Notes: a model not told the origin generated them from the sequence alone. Positions 53,478 to 62,659 are shown, counted from the stretch's first letter. The stretch: 64,000 nucleotides of DNA from Opacimonas sp014872805 (GCA_014872805.1 WKFN01000005.1:1-64000); one strand, 5' to 3'. Numbers and translations are program-made.

Positions 53478-53954
53478 CAGAGATACTTTTATTCTATAAC
53501 GATACAACTATTGGCTAACATTTCGAAATAACGCATAGATAAATCACTATGAACAAATTAGGTCTTATTTGCGAACAGTCATTGGTATAGCTTATCAACT
53601 TTTTGATAGGTGGTGATAAAATCGCTGTCCTCTAAGAAAATGGCTTAGATAATTCATCAAACTTTCACTTGTACTTACTATTTTCCTTTGTTATTGTTCG
53701 CGACGTGAACATGTATGTGTTCTCACACATACGGAATGTGACTCTGTTAACAATCGCTTAACAGTGTTCAATGAACAGCAGCAGGGAAGCGTCAAATGCG
53801 ACAATTCCTTGCGGTAGCCTGCTCGATAATAAATTTTTGACTAAATTTAAAAAATATCGTCGTTCATAAATTGAACTGTTGATATCCACTAAATTATCAT
53901 TATAGAATGCATATAAACATTAATGTTACCTTGTATTCATAAACTGGAGACGTT
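53478..53954 (+). promoter_or_regulatory. long leader of the exopolysaccharide locus
   Basis: This 477-bp gap has no gene. In its second half it holds three dyads: GTATGTG/CACATAC (53713-53732), CTGTTAA/TTAACAG (53744-53764) and TGTTCA-A-TGAACA (53765-53777), then an RfaH ops-like element (53810-53822). The dense dyads suggest regulator sites or leader structures of a controlled surface-polysaccharide operon. Confidence 0.6.
53810..53822 (+). promoter_or_regulatory. RfaH ops-like element
   Basis: TGCGGTAGCCTGC matches the ops consensus GGCGGTAGnnTGC at all fixed positions but the first. It lies in the untranslated leader 132 bp before the first EPS gene, the usual place for ops. RfaH bound there would suppress termination downstream, including at 54531-54557. 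Confidence 0.65.
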
Positions 53955-54509
53955 ATGAAAACTTTTAAGAAAAACTGCATTAGTGCTGTAATGTTTACTT
54001 GCATGGCAGTTGCTCCACAAGCACTTGGTCAAGAGGGTGCGAAAGCACCATTAGCCGAAAAAGGCCAAATCGCTGGTGTGTCTGTATCAACTGCAGCCAT
54101 GGCCGGTTTTGCAGCAGCATCATTGTTGTACATCAACGGCCAAGATAGCTCACTTGCACCTGTAGTTGTGCTACCTCCTGCTGCCGACGACAACGATGAT
54201 GACGGCGACGATACTGATGATTCAGGTGATGACACTGATGATTCAGGTGATGACACTGATGATTCAGGTGATGACACTGATGATTCAGGTGATGACACTG
54301 ACGATTCATCTGACGGCACTACCGGTACTGTAGGCACTACCGGTACTGTAGGTACTGTAGGTACTGTAGGTACTGTAGGTACTGTAGGTACTGTAGGCAC
54401 TACTGGTACTGTAGGTACTACTGGTACAATAACTACCACTACAACCACCACGTCGACCTCAACTGGTACAACGACAAGTACTTCTACCTCAACAGGTACT
54501 GGTACCTAA
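53955..54509 (+). CDS. secreted Thr-rich low-complexity protein (YjbE/GfcA-like)
   Basis: The 184-residue product has a signal peptide (to about AQALGQ, residue 26), a hydrophobic Ala-rich segment VSVSTAAMAGFAAASLLYI, an acidic repeat block (five copies of a GDDTDDS heptad), then Gly-Thr-Val repeats and a Thr/Ser tail. E. coli GfcA and YjbE, the first proteins of the gfc and yjb polysaccharide operons, share the same plan of signal, hydrophobic segment and Thr-rich tail. It is first in the EPS locus here too. Similarity is of architecture, not alignment. It is followed by a terminator. Confidence 0.75.
   Translation: MKTFKKNCISAVMFTCMAVAPQALGQEGAKAPLAEKGQIAGVSVSTAAMAGFAAASLLYINGQDSSLAPVVVLPPAADDNDDDGDDTDDSGDDTDDSGDDTDDSGDDTDDSGDDTDDSSDGTTGTVGTTGTVGTVGTVGTVGTVGTVGTTGTVGTTGTITTTTTTTSTSTGTTTSTSTSTGTGT
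54207..54311 (+). repeat. 21-bp tandem repeat coding for GDDTDDS
   Basis: Five in-frame 21-bp units, three of them identical, encode the acidic heptads. Near-identity at the DNA level indicates recent slippage, so copy number may vary between strains. Confidence 0.9.
54315..54431 (+). repeat. 9-bp tandem repeat coding for Gly-Thr-Val
   Basis: Units of GGTACTGTA, some with a Thr codon in place of Val and GGC for GGT, repeat about a dozen times. All are multiples of three, so copy changes would keep the frame. Confidence 0.88.
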
Positions 54510-54530
54510 TCAAGAAGCAAATCAATTACA

Positions 54531-54557
54531 AAGGAGCTTAACTTAAGCTCCTTTTTT
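54531..54557 (+). terminator. intrinsic terminator inside the EPS locus
   Basis: AAGGAGCTTAA (54531-54541) pairs with TTAAGCTCCTT (54543-54553), followed by T's. It lies between the YjbE-like gene and yjbH, so downstream genes need either read-through or another promoter. Confidence 0.85.
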
Positions 54558-54612
54558 ATGTGTGCTTACTTTTTTCCTATTCCAATCGACAAAAAATTAG
54601 AACGTATTCCTT

Positions 54613-56676
54613 TTGAAATTATCCTGTTTAAACATTGGGTGTATTGCGGTTCTTAGTTCCGTGTCATCCCCATCTCTTTTTGCTTCGAATTATGGAACGA
54701 CTGGGCTTATTGATGTCCCATCGGCTAGAATGCAGCCCAATGGGGTATTTACATCGACTATTAGTCAGGATGAGCACCTCGAATCGTATATGCTGACTTA
54801 TCAAGCTTTTCCTTGGCTTGAAGCTACGTATCGATATAACGGATTTAAGAAATTAGAAAATCAGAATTGGGATCGCAACTACGAAGTCAAATTACGCTTA
54901 TTGGAGGAAACGGATGTATTGCCTCAAGTCTCAGTTGGTATTCGTGACTTGGTCGGTACTGGCGTGTTTGGTGCGGAATATATAGTTGCCAACAAGCAAC
55001 ACAAACAATGGGATGTTACGCTGGGAGTTGGTTGGGGAAACTTGGCCGGCAATGGGATGTTTGACAATCCATTAAGTGCTATAAGTGACCGTTTTGATAA
55101 TCGTACAAGGTCTGGTGCGCAAGGCGGAACACTACAAACTGATTCGTTTTTCTCCGGCTCAGAAGTGTCGTTGTTTGGTGGAGTCAGTTATCAATTTGAA
55201 GACTATCCCATTACGGCTTTGGTGGAATATAACCCGAATCCCTTTTTAACGGGGCAAACGAGTTATGATAACACGCCAGCCAGGGATCCTTGGTCTGTTG
55301 GGTTAACCTGGCAAGCCACTCATGATTTTTCAGTCAGTCTAGCCTATCGACATATGCAGACCTTAGGGCTTAATTTCCAAGGTCGCTTAAATACCAAAGC
55401 GCCACCGAGAAAAGGTCCTCGACCTGATTTTATTTCTTCTCTTGATATGGCGGCCACAGAACTACCAAAAGGTATTAATAAGTCGCTTTGGTATGACCGA
55501 TTACTTTATGATTTGGAGCGTGCTGAGTTATTCATCCATTCTGCGCGTATCATTGTAGAAGAACATCGAGCGGAAATCGAAATTGGTCAGTTTATGTATC
55601 CTTATTGGCCCGATGCGATTGACCAGGCGCATGTGTTCGCGTCGTATCATTTACCAGATAATGTCTTTACTGTGGATTACATTATTAATGTGGATGGGCA
55701 CAATCCTCAGGTTGTAAGATTGCCGCGTTTTCAACGTGGGCAAACACCGATTACCGTTGCAGATACCGCAACTGTATTGCCCCCTAGAACCATTATTGAG
55801 CCACAGCATAAGACTAATTTCTTTAATCAACATGTGCATGTGGATCTGACACTTTCAAATCGATTAATGTTGTTCGATCCGGACCAGCCGTTCAGTATTC
55901 AGTTTTATTTGAAAGCGGCAACGAATGTTAATTTACCATACGATTTAAAGCTGCATGCGGCCTATCGTTATAATATTTGGCACAATTTTGATGAGCTAAA
56001 CCGAGTATCTGATTCGGTTTTGCCAAAGGTTAGAACAAACGTCCTGCAATATATGCAACAGGGTGAGGATGGCGTCGAAGCCCTTTATCTTGAAAAACGC
56101 GGCACGTTTGATGTGGTGCCAGAATTGCATTATCGAGTCTATGCTGGTGTGCTCGAGTTGATGTATTCAGGTATTGGTTCAGAAGTTCTGTATCAACCCA
56201 ATCAATCTCGTTTGGCCTTTGGTTTAAGTGCTGCTTATGTACAACAGCGTGAGTTTGATGGTGGGTTAGGTCATCGTGATTATAAAACTGCCGTGGGGTA
56301 TGCATCACTATATTGGGCAACCCCTTTTGAACATTACGATGTGGCCATACATGCGGGTAAATACTTAGCGAAAGATTATGGTGCAACGGTTGAAGTACGT
56401 CGCACATTTGATAATGGATGGCAACTCGGTTTATGGGCAACCAAAACGAACGTATCAGCGGAAGATTTTGGTGAAGGTAGCTTCGATAAAGGCATGTTTA
56501 TTAGAGTACCACTGCACAGTTTAACAGGTAGTAATGTACGTTCTGTATATCAATCTCGGATCCGACCCATCCAAAGGGATGGCGGGGCTCGCATGGAAGA
56601 TTTTAATGGTACACTGTGGTGGGATCTGCAAGATGTTCGTTACAGTACCTTTGCTCATCCTAAGTTGGTTTTTTAA
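54613..56676 (+). CDS. yjbH: YjbH/GfcD-like outer-membrane protein
   Basis: The 687-residue product has a signal peptide (to about FASNYG, residue 27) and many short beta-strand-like segments, with the YjbH N-terminal motif GTTGLIDVPSARMQPNG. YjbH proteins are outer-membrane barrels thought to carry extracellular polysaccharide. The start is TTG at 54613, chosen because the signal peptide begins there and no ATG is available. It precedes the YjbF-like lipoprotein by 5 bp. Confidence 0.88.
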   Translation: MKLSCLNIGCIAVLSSVSSPSLFASNYGTTGLIDVPSARMQPNGVFTSTISQDEHLESYMLTYQAFPWLEATYRYNGFKKLENQNWDRNYEVKLRLLEETDVLPQVSVGIRDLVGTGVFGAEYIVANKQHKQWDVTLGVGWGNLAGNGMFDNPLSAISDRFDNRTRSGAQGGTLQTDSFFSGSEVSLFGGVSYQFEDYPITALVEYNPNPFLTGQTSYDNTPARDPWSVGLTWQATHDFSVSLAYRHMQTLGLNFQGRLNTKAPPRKGPRPDFISSLDMAATELPKGINKSLWYDRLLYDLERAELFIHSARIIVEEHRAEIEIGQFMYPYWPDAIDQAHVFASYHLPDNVFTVDYIINVDGHNPQVVRLPRFQRGQTPITVADTATVLPPRTIIEPQHKTNFFNQHVHVDLTLSNRLMLFDPDQPFSIQFYLKAATNVNLPYDLKLHAAYRYNIWHNFDELNRVSDSVLPKVRTNVLQYMQQGEDGVEALYLEKRGTFDVVPELHYRVYAGVLELMYSGIGSEVLYQPNQSRLAFGLSAAYVQQREFDGGLGHRDYKTAVGYASLYWATPFEHYDVAIHAGKYLAKDYGATVEVRRTFDNGWQLGLWATKTNVSAEDFGEGSFDKGMFIRVPLHSLTGSNVRSVYQSRIRPIQRDGGARMEDFNGTLWWDLQDVRYSTFAHPKLVF

Positions 56677-56681
56677 TCTAT

Positions 56682-57199
56682 ATGCTACGTAAATTTTTAT
56701 TACTTATTGTAAGTATCTTTCTAAGTTTCACGCTGGGGTGTGTCAGTGTGGGTATACCTCAATATAAAGCGATTGCTCAGAGAATTACGCCAATAGAAAC
56801 TGAATTGGACAACTACACTTGGCAATTAAGCTTTGGTGATTATCAAACTGAAGTGCTTGCTATAGCACTAGATAACGGCACAGGTTTTACCAGCCAATCT
56901 GGCGATGCGCTGTTATTTGATGGAAGACGTATATTCCATCCATAGCGACGCAGTCTAATGTGATTAGGCTGAACCGTATTGATGAAACAAAATTACAATT
57001 CGAGGTGCTGGTTGACGGACAACGCTTTGAAATGATTTCGTGTGAACCAGCTATAAAAACCATTCAGCAAAATTCTTTAACACGTTGTCAGGGAGAGTTT
57101 GTTTATTCAACTCAACTGACCTATCAAAATGGGCAAATCATCAAAATTGAACAAGATATCCCGTTTTATAACAAGCGTTTAACGCTTTCTAAATATTAA
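56682..57199 (+). pseudogene. YjbF/GfcB-like lipoprotein split by a frameshift
   Basis: The first frame (56682-56945) has a lipoprotein signal ending FTLGC, then ITPIETELDNYTWQLSFGDY and ALDNGTGFTSQSGDALLFDG before a TAG. In the -1 frame coding resumes at once (PSIATQSNVIRLNRIDETKL, to 57199). Joined, they make a ~172-residue lipoprotein with the GfcB/YjbF plan, in the expected place beside yjbH. No slippery heptamer is visible at the junction, so this is probably a true frameshift mutation or a sequence error. The intact gene would encode an outer-membrane-attached accessory protein. Confidence 0.7.
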
Positions 57200-57250
57200 T
57201 TTTTTTGTACGCTTAGAGCGTATCCATTATTCATTCAAAGGACGTCATTG

Positions 57251-59836
57251 ATGCAATTTTCATTACGGCTTTCATTTATTAGTGCTGTTTTTGTAACAGT
57301 TGGTTTGAGCGCTTCTGCGTTAGCACAAACCCCTACACCCGCTATGATTGAGCAATTCAAATCATTGCCCAGAGCGCAACAAGAAGCACTTGCACAACAG
57401 TATGGCATTGATTTGTCAGCTGTTACCGGTGGAATGGGACGCACAGCGGGTGTGCAACTCGCGGAGCCGGGCCAGGCATTGCCGCAAGCCACTCAGCCAT
57501 TGCCGCAAGCCACTCAGCCATTGACTCCCGTACTTCAATCGGATGAAACGAAAGAGCAAGACGAAAAGACGCTCTCTCGCTTTGGCATGGATTTGTTTGA
57601 TGCCGCAAAAGTGACGTTTGCCCCAACCGATGATGCGCAAATTCCAGCAGACTATCGTTTGGGTATCGGAGATGAATTAGTCATTCAAATGTTTGGTAAA
57701 GAAAACAGCGAAGTCACATTACAAATCAATCGCGAAGGAGAGATTAGTTTGCCTAAATTAGGGCCGATTAGTATATCAGGCCTTGCGTTTGTGGAAGCGA
57801 CCCGATTGATTAAAGAACGCATTCAAGAACAGTTACTGGGTGTCGACGCGGTCGTTGCGGTAGGCGGATTACGCTCTATCAATGTGTTTATGGCTGGCGA
57901 AGTCAACGTACCTGGTGCGTATTCAATGAATGCGTTAACCACCGTTTCACAAGCACTATTCCAGGCTGGCGGTATTTCTGATATTGGCTCATTGCGTGAA
58001 GTACAAGTTAAACGTAACGGTGTGTTAGTCGAATCTTTTGATGTCTATGATTTGTTGATGCGCGGAGATACATCCGCTGATATTCGTTTGCAAAGCGGCG
58101 ACGTTGTATTTGTGCCAACCTATCAGCACTTGGTTCAAGTCCATGGGGAAGTAAAACGTCCTATGGAATATGAAGTAACCGGTGATGAAACACTACAAGA
58201 TGTATTGAAGATGGCGGGTGGCTTTACATCTACAGCTTTAGAAAGCAAAGTGGTGTTAGTACAAAAAAACCAAGGTGACCGTCTGCCAAGTGCGACAAAC
58301 ATTGATACATCCAATTCCGTCGCCATGTCAAAATCATTACAGGATGGAGACCAAGTGCTTGTGTATCCTGTGAGTGAAGCATTGGATAATGTTGTATCAC
58401 TTGAAGGTGCGGTGGTTCGAGAGGGCGATTATGGGTGGCAAGCGGGGTTGCGGTTGTCTGATTTGATATCAGATGTTCGCCGCGATCTTAGCCCTAATGT
58501 GGATCTTCAGTATGGTCTTATTTTGAGAGAGATGAATCCAGAGCTGGACATACAAATTATCCAGTTCAGTCCCATCGATGTGATTACTCAACTAGAGCCA
58601 AATAATGATCCGGCGTTAAAACCACGAGATCGCGTATTATTTTTTGATTATGTACAAAATAATGCTCAGTATCCAAGCGAAGAAAATGTTGACCAAAAAG
58701 AGGCAGACCTAGCTGCTGAATATGAATCAAGAGAAAGCAAATCAAAAGAAGTCAAAGAAGAGCGCTTTGAACGAGAAGATTTGCTTGAACCAGTATTGAA
58801 GAAACTCAAATCTCAAGCAGATGAAAACATGTTGGTTAAAATCGCTTCCATTTCGGGTGCAGTGAAGCTATCAGGTGAATATCCTATTTCACAAGATGCG
58901 ACACTACAAGATTTGGTCATTGCCGCAGGCGGTTTAAAAGATTCGGCATTCTTACGCTCGGTTGAATTACGACGCATTGTTGAGAAGGCCAATGGGGATA
59001 CCGTAGCAGAGTATCAAAACTTTGACCTCTCAAACTCATCTGAGATGTCTAAAATTGCAATTCAATCACGTGACCATGTTAATGTTCGTATGAATCCCGA
59101 TTGGAATCCGACAGATTCTGTTGAGTTATCCGGTCAAGTGCGCTTCCCAGGGACGTATCTGATTCAGCCAGGTGAAACCTTATCCCAAGTAATTGTCAGA
59201 GCGGGCGGATTAAAGCGCGATGCATTCCCACAAGGAGCGGTGTTTACAAGACAAGAAATCGCAAAGCTTGAGAATGAACGCGCAGCTGAATTTGCTGAAT
59301 CATTAAGACGTGATTTTGCTTCGTCGCTATTAACCGAAGAATCAGTGAACAGCACCTATCAAGAAGTTGCATTGATCACTCAAAAACTGGAAATGTTTGA
59401 AGGGCAGGGGCGTTTGTTGATTGATTTGCCTAGTGCTCTAAATGGTGACCCATCTTCTAATATCGAATTAACGGATGGCGATAAGCTGCACATTCCTAAA
59501 GTATCGAATACAGTGACCGTTGTGGGCGAAGTGCGTCGCCAAGGGACGCATACTTATCAAAGTGGCTTTGATTTAGATGATTATCTAGCATTAGGTGCAG
59601 GTCCAACAGCTCGTGCTGATGAGGGAGCTGTTTATATTGTCAAAGCCAATGGTTCAGTTGTGATCCCCGAGACAAGCCTAACTCAGTTCTCATCTGGTGC
59701 AGAACAACTGTCACCAGGGGATACCATCATTGTACCGGTCGATACGCAGCACAAAGAAAGCATTACCTTGTGGCGTGACATCACACAAATTGTGTATCAA
59801 AGCACCGTAGCCATTGCTGCCGTAGCACGATTGTAA
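57251..59836 (+). CDS. polysaccharide export protein with multiple SLBB domains (Wza-like)
   Basis: The 861-residue product has a signal peptide (to about ALAQ), a linker with two LPQATQP repeats, a Poly_export domain (DYRLGIGDELVIQMFGKENSEV...GEISLPKLGPI), and several SLBB domains (for example VFMAGEVNVPGAYSM, VSLEGAVVREGDYGW, VELSGQVRFPGTYLI, VTVVGEVRRQGTHTY). It ends in a hydrophobic stretch (IVYQSTVAIAAVARL). It likely forms the periplasmic and outer-membrane channel for the polysaccharide. ATG at 57251 with an AAAGGA site is chosen. Confidence 0.92.
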   Translation: MQFSLRLSFISAVFVTVGLSASALAQTPTPAMIEQFKSLPRAQQEALAQQYGIDLSAVTGGMGRTAGVQLAEPGQALPQATQPLPQATQPLTPVLQSDETKEQDEKTLSRFGMDLFDAAKVTFAPTDDAQIPADYRLGIGDELVIQMFGKENSEVTLQINREGEISLPKLGPISISGLAFVEATRLIKERIQEQLLGVDAVVAVGGLRSINVFMAGEVNVPGAYSMNALTTVSQALFQAGGISDIGSLREVQVKRNGVLVESFDVYDLLMRGDTSADIRLQSGDVVFVPTYQHLVQVHGEVKRPMEYEVTGDETLQDVLKMAGGFTSTALESKVVLVQKNQGDRLPSATNIDTSNSVAMSKSLQDGDQVLVYPVSEALDNVVSLEGAVVREGDYGWQAGLRLSDLISDVRRDLSPNVDLQYGLILREMNPELDIQIIQFSPIDVITQLEPNNDPALKPRDRVLFFDYVQNNAQYPSEENVDQKEADLAAEYESRESKSKEVKEERFEREDLLEPVLKKLKSQADENMLVKIASISGAVKLSGEYPISQDATLQDLVIAAGGLKDSAFLRSVELRRIVEKANGDTVAEYQNFDLSNSSEMSKIAIQSRDHVNVRMNPDWNPTDSVELSGQVRFPGTYLIQPGETLSQVIVRAGGLKRDAFPQGAVFTRQEIAKLENERAAEFAESLRRDFASSLLTEESVNSTYQEVALITQKLEMFEGQGRLLIDLPSALNGDPSSNIELTDGDKLHIPKVSNTVTVVGEVRRQGTHTYQSGFDLDDYLALGAGPTARADEGAVYIVKANGSVVIPETSLTQFSSGAEQLSPGDTIIVPVDTQHKESITLWRDITQIVYQSTVAIAAVARL

Positions 59837-59843
59837 GGAGTGA

Positions 59844-60815
59844 ATGATGTCACAGATACATAATCAAGATTCTACTCAAGCATCGCTTCAGCCTCCCCAT
59901 TATGCTGATGATGAAATAGATTTGAAGGAGCTGTTTCAGGCACTTTGGTCAGGTAAAGTCACTATCATTATTACGACTGTTATTGCCTCTGCTATTGCAG
60001 TGGCCGTTGCGCTGTCTATGCCGAATATTTACCGTTCCGAAGCGTTATTGGCCCCGGTGAGTGCAGACGCAGGTGGTCTAGGCGGTTTAGCCTCAAAATT
60101 TGGTGGATTGGCCTCACTCGCTGGTGTATCTCTGCCCGGTGGCGGTGGTGGCGACAAAACCACAACTGGCTTAGAAGTACTTAAGTCGCGGGCATTTTTT
60201 GCTGAATTTATGACTAAACATGATGTCCTTATCCCGTTGATGGCCGCAAAAGGCTGGTCTGCAGCAGATGACCAATTAGTCATCGAGCCTGAAGTCTATG
60301 ATGTGAATACCCAACGTTGGGTACGAGAAGCAAAGGCACCTCGAAAGTCAGAGCCTTCAGTGCAAGAAGCGCATGAAGCATTCTTAAAGATTTTATCCGT
60401 TGCCCAGGACAAAGAAACAGGATTTGTCACACTTGCGATTGAGCATTATTCCCCATCTATTGCAAAGCAATGGGTGGATGCATTAGTGATTGACATTAAT
60501 GAAACCATCAAACAACAAGACGTCAACCAAGCGCAACGTTCGATTGATTATTTGAAACAGCAAATCGCTGCTACTCAATTAGCTGAACTACAAGCGGGTT
60601 TCTTTGAGATGATTCAGGGGCAGACAGAGACAATTATGCTGGCTAACGCGAGTCCAGAGTATTTGTTTAAAACGCTTGACCCAGCAGTGGTTCCAGAGCT
60701 TAAAGCGAAACCCAAAAGAGCGTTGATATGCGTGTTAGGAGCCTTATTAGGCGGCATGATCGGCGTGTTATGGGTATTAATCAGACACTTCGCATCAAAG
60801 CCTGAAGAAGCTTAA
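59844..60815 (+). CDS. Wzz-type chain-length determinant
   Basis: The 323-residue inner-membrane protein has an N-terminal helix (VTIIITTVIASAIAVAVALSM), a periplasmic domain with a Gly-rich insert (GGLGGLASKFGGLASLAGVS), a coiled coil, and a C-terminal helix (ICVLGALLGGMIGVLWVLI) after the Pro-rich KAKPKRAL motif. This is the Wzz/PCP-1 plan; there is no tyrosine-kinase domain. It follows the export gene by 7 bp. Confidence 0.92.
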   Translation: MMSQIHNQDSTQASLQPPHYADDEIDLKELFQALWSGKVTIIITTVIASAIAVAVALSMPNIYRSEALLAPVSADAGGLGGLASKFGGLASLAGVSLPGGGGGDKTTTGLEVLKSRAFFAEFMTKHDVLIPLMAAKGWSAADDQLVIEPEVYDVNTQRWVREAKAPRKSEPSVQEAHEAFLKILSVAQDKETGFVTLAIEHYSPSIAKQWVDALVIDINETIKQQDVNQAQRSIDYLKQQIAATQLAELQAGFFEMIQGQTETIMLANASPEYLFKTLDPAVVPELKAKPKRALICVLGALLGGMIGVLWVLIRHFASKPEEA

Positions 60816-60858
60816 CGTTTATTTTTATACGATTTGTGGGAATTAGCAGGAGCGTAAC

Positions 60859-61197
60859 ATGACCCCTACACAACGAGACATTGTACGTTTTCGTGTGTTA
60901 CAAGCTATTGAAAACAACCCAGAGGCATCGCAAAGAGAATTGGCTAGGGATCTTGGCGTGAGTTTAGGAAGCATCAACTTTTGTATTAAAGCGTTTGTTG
61001 ATAAAGGGTTAATCAAGGTGGATAGCTTTTTGAAATCAGATAACAAGCGCGGCTATGCCTATTACCTCACACCACAAGGAGTGGTCGAAAAGGGAGAAAT
61101 CACGGTTGAGTTCTTAAATCGTAAAAAAGAAGAATATGAGCTACTGAAGCAAGAGATTGCTGAGTTATCCAAAGAGGTTGAAAAGCAGTCTAATTAA
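60859..61197 (+). CDS. MarR family EPS-associated transcriptional regulator
   Basis: The 112-residue winged-helix protein starts TPTQRDIVRFRVLQAIENNP and has the HTH QRELARDLGVSLGSINFCIKAF, then a C-terminal coiled coil. This matches the EPS-associated MarR group found in polysaccharide loci. Its stop overlaps the end of the convergent recombinase remnant. Confidence 0.92.
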   Translation: MTPTQRDIVRFRVLQAIENNPEASQRELARDLGVSLGSINFCIKAFVDKGLIKVDSFLKSDNKRGYAYYLTPQGVVEKGEITVEFLNRKKEEYELLKQEIAELSKEVEKQSN

Positions 61198-61915
61198 ATA
61201 TCCACCCACGCTCTCAAATACAATGTGACCGTGGACGTTGCCTTCCAGCCGCCTTTGAGCATGATTTTTTTGATAGGCTTTCCACATTCAAGTAAATTTA
61301 ACGCGCCATCGACCCGAAATGAATGGCTACTAAAGGATTTACCTTTAATGTGACTCAGAAGACCAATCCAATGTTCGACACGGCTTGGTCGGGTTTGGAA
61401 CGACGCAGTAATATCGCCAATTTACCATTTGGTTGATAACGAATATCTTCAAACCTCAAACTGCACAATTCTGAACCACGGCGCATTGAGTGATACCCAA
61501 GCAAGAGTAATAGGGCATTACGTAACCCCAAAGCGGTTTTGGTATTGCAGGCCTTTAACATTTTGTCTAAGTCTGCTTTTTGTAGCGGGCGAGCTTGCGC
61601 CTGGAGTGTTCCAAATTGACGCGTGCGTTTGCGCAAAAATAATCGAACATCTGGATCCTGTGTGATGTTTCGCTGGCTAATGTATTGTAGATACATTTGG
61701 TAGCAGCTGATGCGAGAACGGATCGTCGATGTCTTGAGCTTGGTACAACCATTATTCAGATAGTCGATGAGCTGCTCTGGACTCAAGTGATTAATATCGT
61801 AATCATGGCTGTGGCAATAGGCATTTAGATGCAGCAAGTCGCGTTTGTAGGAGCGTATGGTATTTAGACTATAATCGCCATCCATGCGCTGGATAAATTG
61901 GTCAATGCTGTTCAT
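61194..61915 (-). pseudogene. decayed tyrosine recombinase
   Basis: The first 186 residues (61915-61355) form the SAM-like N-terminal domain and the first catalytic segment, with Arg in GYHSMRRGSELCSLRFEDI. After RRSKPDQ the frame ends, and coding goes on in another frame (VEHWIGLLSHIKG, SSHSFRVDGALNLLECG, KIMLKGGWKATSTVTLYLRA) with the HxxR and Tyr motifs. About 50-70 residues usually found between these parts are missing. So an internal deletion with a frameshift has killed the enzyme. It likely marks an old integration beside the EPS genes. Confidence 0.8.
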
Positions 61916-62106
61916 GTGGTTTCGGTCGGACTGGTGTCTTAGATAGCCTAGATGCTAGAGAATTTGGCGTCTTTTGGATACTGAGCGAAAGATGAGTTTT
62001 GTTGAAGTGTGCAAAAAGTCAAATAGTTAAGACTAATCTGATTGATAGTGAAATGAAACTGGTTGAGGGGGGTGTTATTGTCGCCGAGGACATTAACCAC
62101 TTAAAA

Positions 62107-62160
62107 ATGTACACTATCTTGTATATTTTAATATAAATGTACGCTATTATGTATTTTAAT
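62107..62160 (+). promoter_or_regulatory. tandem operator-like repeats before the XRE gene
   Basis: Two similar blocks beginning ATGTACnCTAT and ending GTAT...TTTTAAT lie at 62107-62132 and 62137-62160, 30 bp start to start, just before the XRE gene. They are likely autoregulation sites overlapping the promoter. Confidence 0.55.
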
Positions 62161-62182
62161 CTTGAGCAGAAACGACATTTAA

Positions 62183-62659
62183 ATGCCAAAAACGATACAT
62201 GATATTGACCAAAATGCCATAGAGTTTTTGATCGAAGTAGGCTGCAAAGTTCAACAGTTTAGAAAATCTCACAAGCTGACCCAAGCAATACTCGCTGAAT
62301 CACTAGAAATTGACCGCCGCACGCTTGCAAAACTCGAACGGGGCGACCTTACGATTAGCCTCGGAACTGCCTTTCATATTCTCAGTAATTTGGGTTTTGC
62401 ATTGACCGTAGACACTCCTAGTGAAAAGGAGGCTGCGGATGATGCGCTTGATAAACATTATCTCCCAATGCAGATTAACCTTGCTGATTATCCCGTGCTG
62501 AAAAGGTGCGCTTGGCAGTTAAAAGCAGAAGACAGTGTAACACCGCCTATTGCATACAAGCTTTATCAGGATAAACAATCCGACTTTGCAAAGGGCAATA
62601 TGTCTCGCAAAGAACAGCGCTTATTTGCATGTTTGGAGCATGTTTATGGCCCACTATAA
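62183..62659 (+). CDS. XRE-type antitoxin-like regulator
   Basis: The 158-residue product has an XRE helix-turn-helix (QFRKSHKLTQAILAESLEIDRRTLAKLERG, about 24-55) and a C-terminal domain with the KRCAWQL, AYKLYQDK and SRKEQRLFACLEHVYG segments. It overlaps the next gene by 14 bp, which codes for an AbiEii-like nucleotidyltransferase; HTH plus AbiEii-type pairs are candidate toxin-antitoxin systems. Direct repeats upstream fit autorepression. Confidence 0.82.
   Translation: MPKTIHDIDQNAIEFLIEVGCKVQQFRKSHKLTQAILAESLEIDRRTLAKLERGDLTISLGTAFHILSNLGFALTVDTPSEKEAADDALDKHYLPMQINLADYPVLKRCAWQLKAEDSVTPPIAYKLYQDKQSDFAKGNMSRKEQRLFACLEHVYGPL

Noticed and set aside
54207..54431. Possible CRISPR-like array because of regular repeats
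   Set aside because: The units are contiguous without spacers and are in-frame coding repeats; no cas genes are present.
54029..54451. 140-codon open frame on the minus strand with VPTVPTV and SSVSSPE repeats
   Set aside because: It is the mirror of the low-complexity repeats of the plus-strand secreted protein; it has no signal, ribosome site or independent support.
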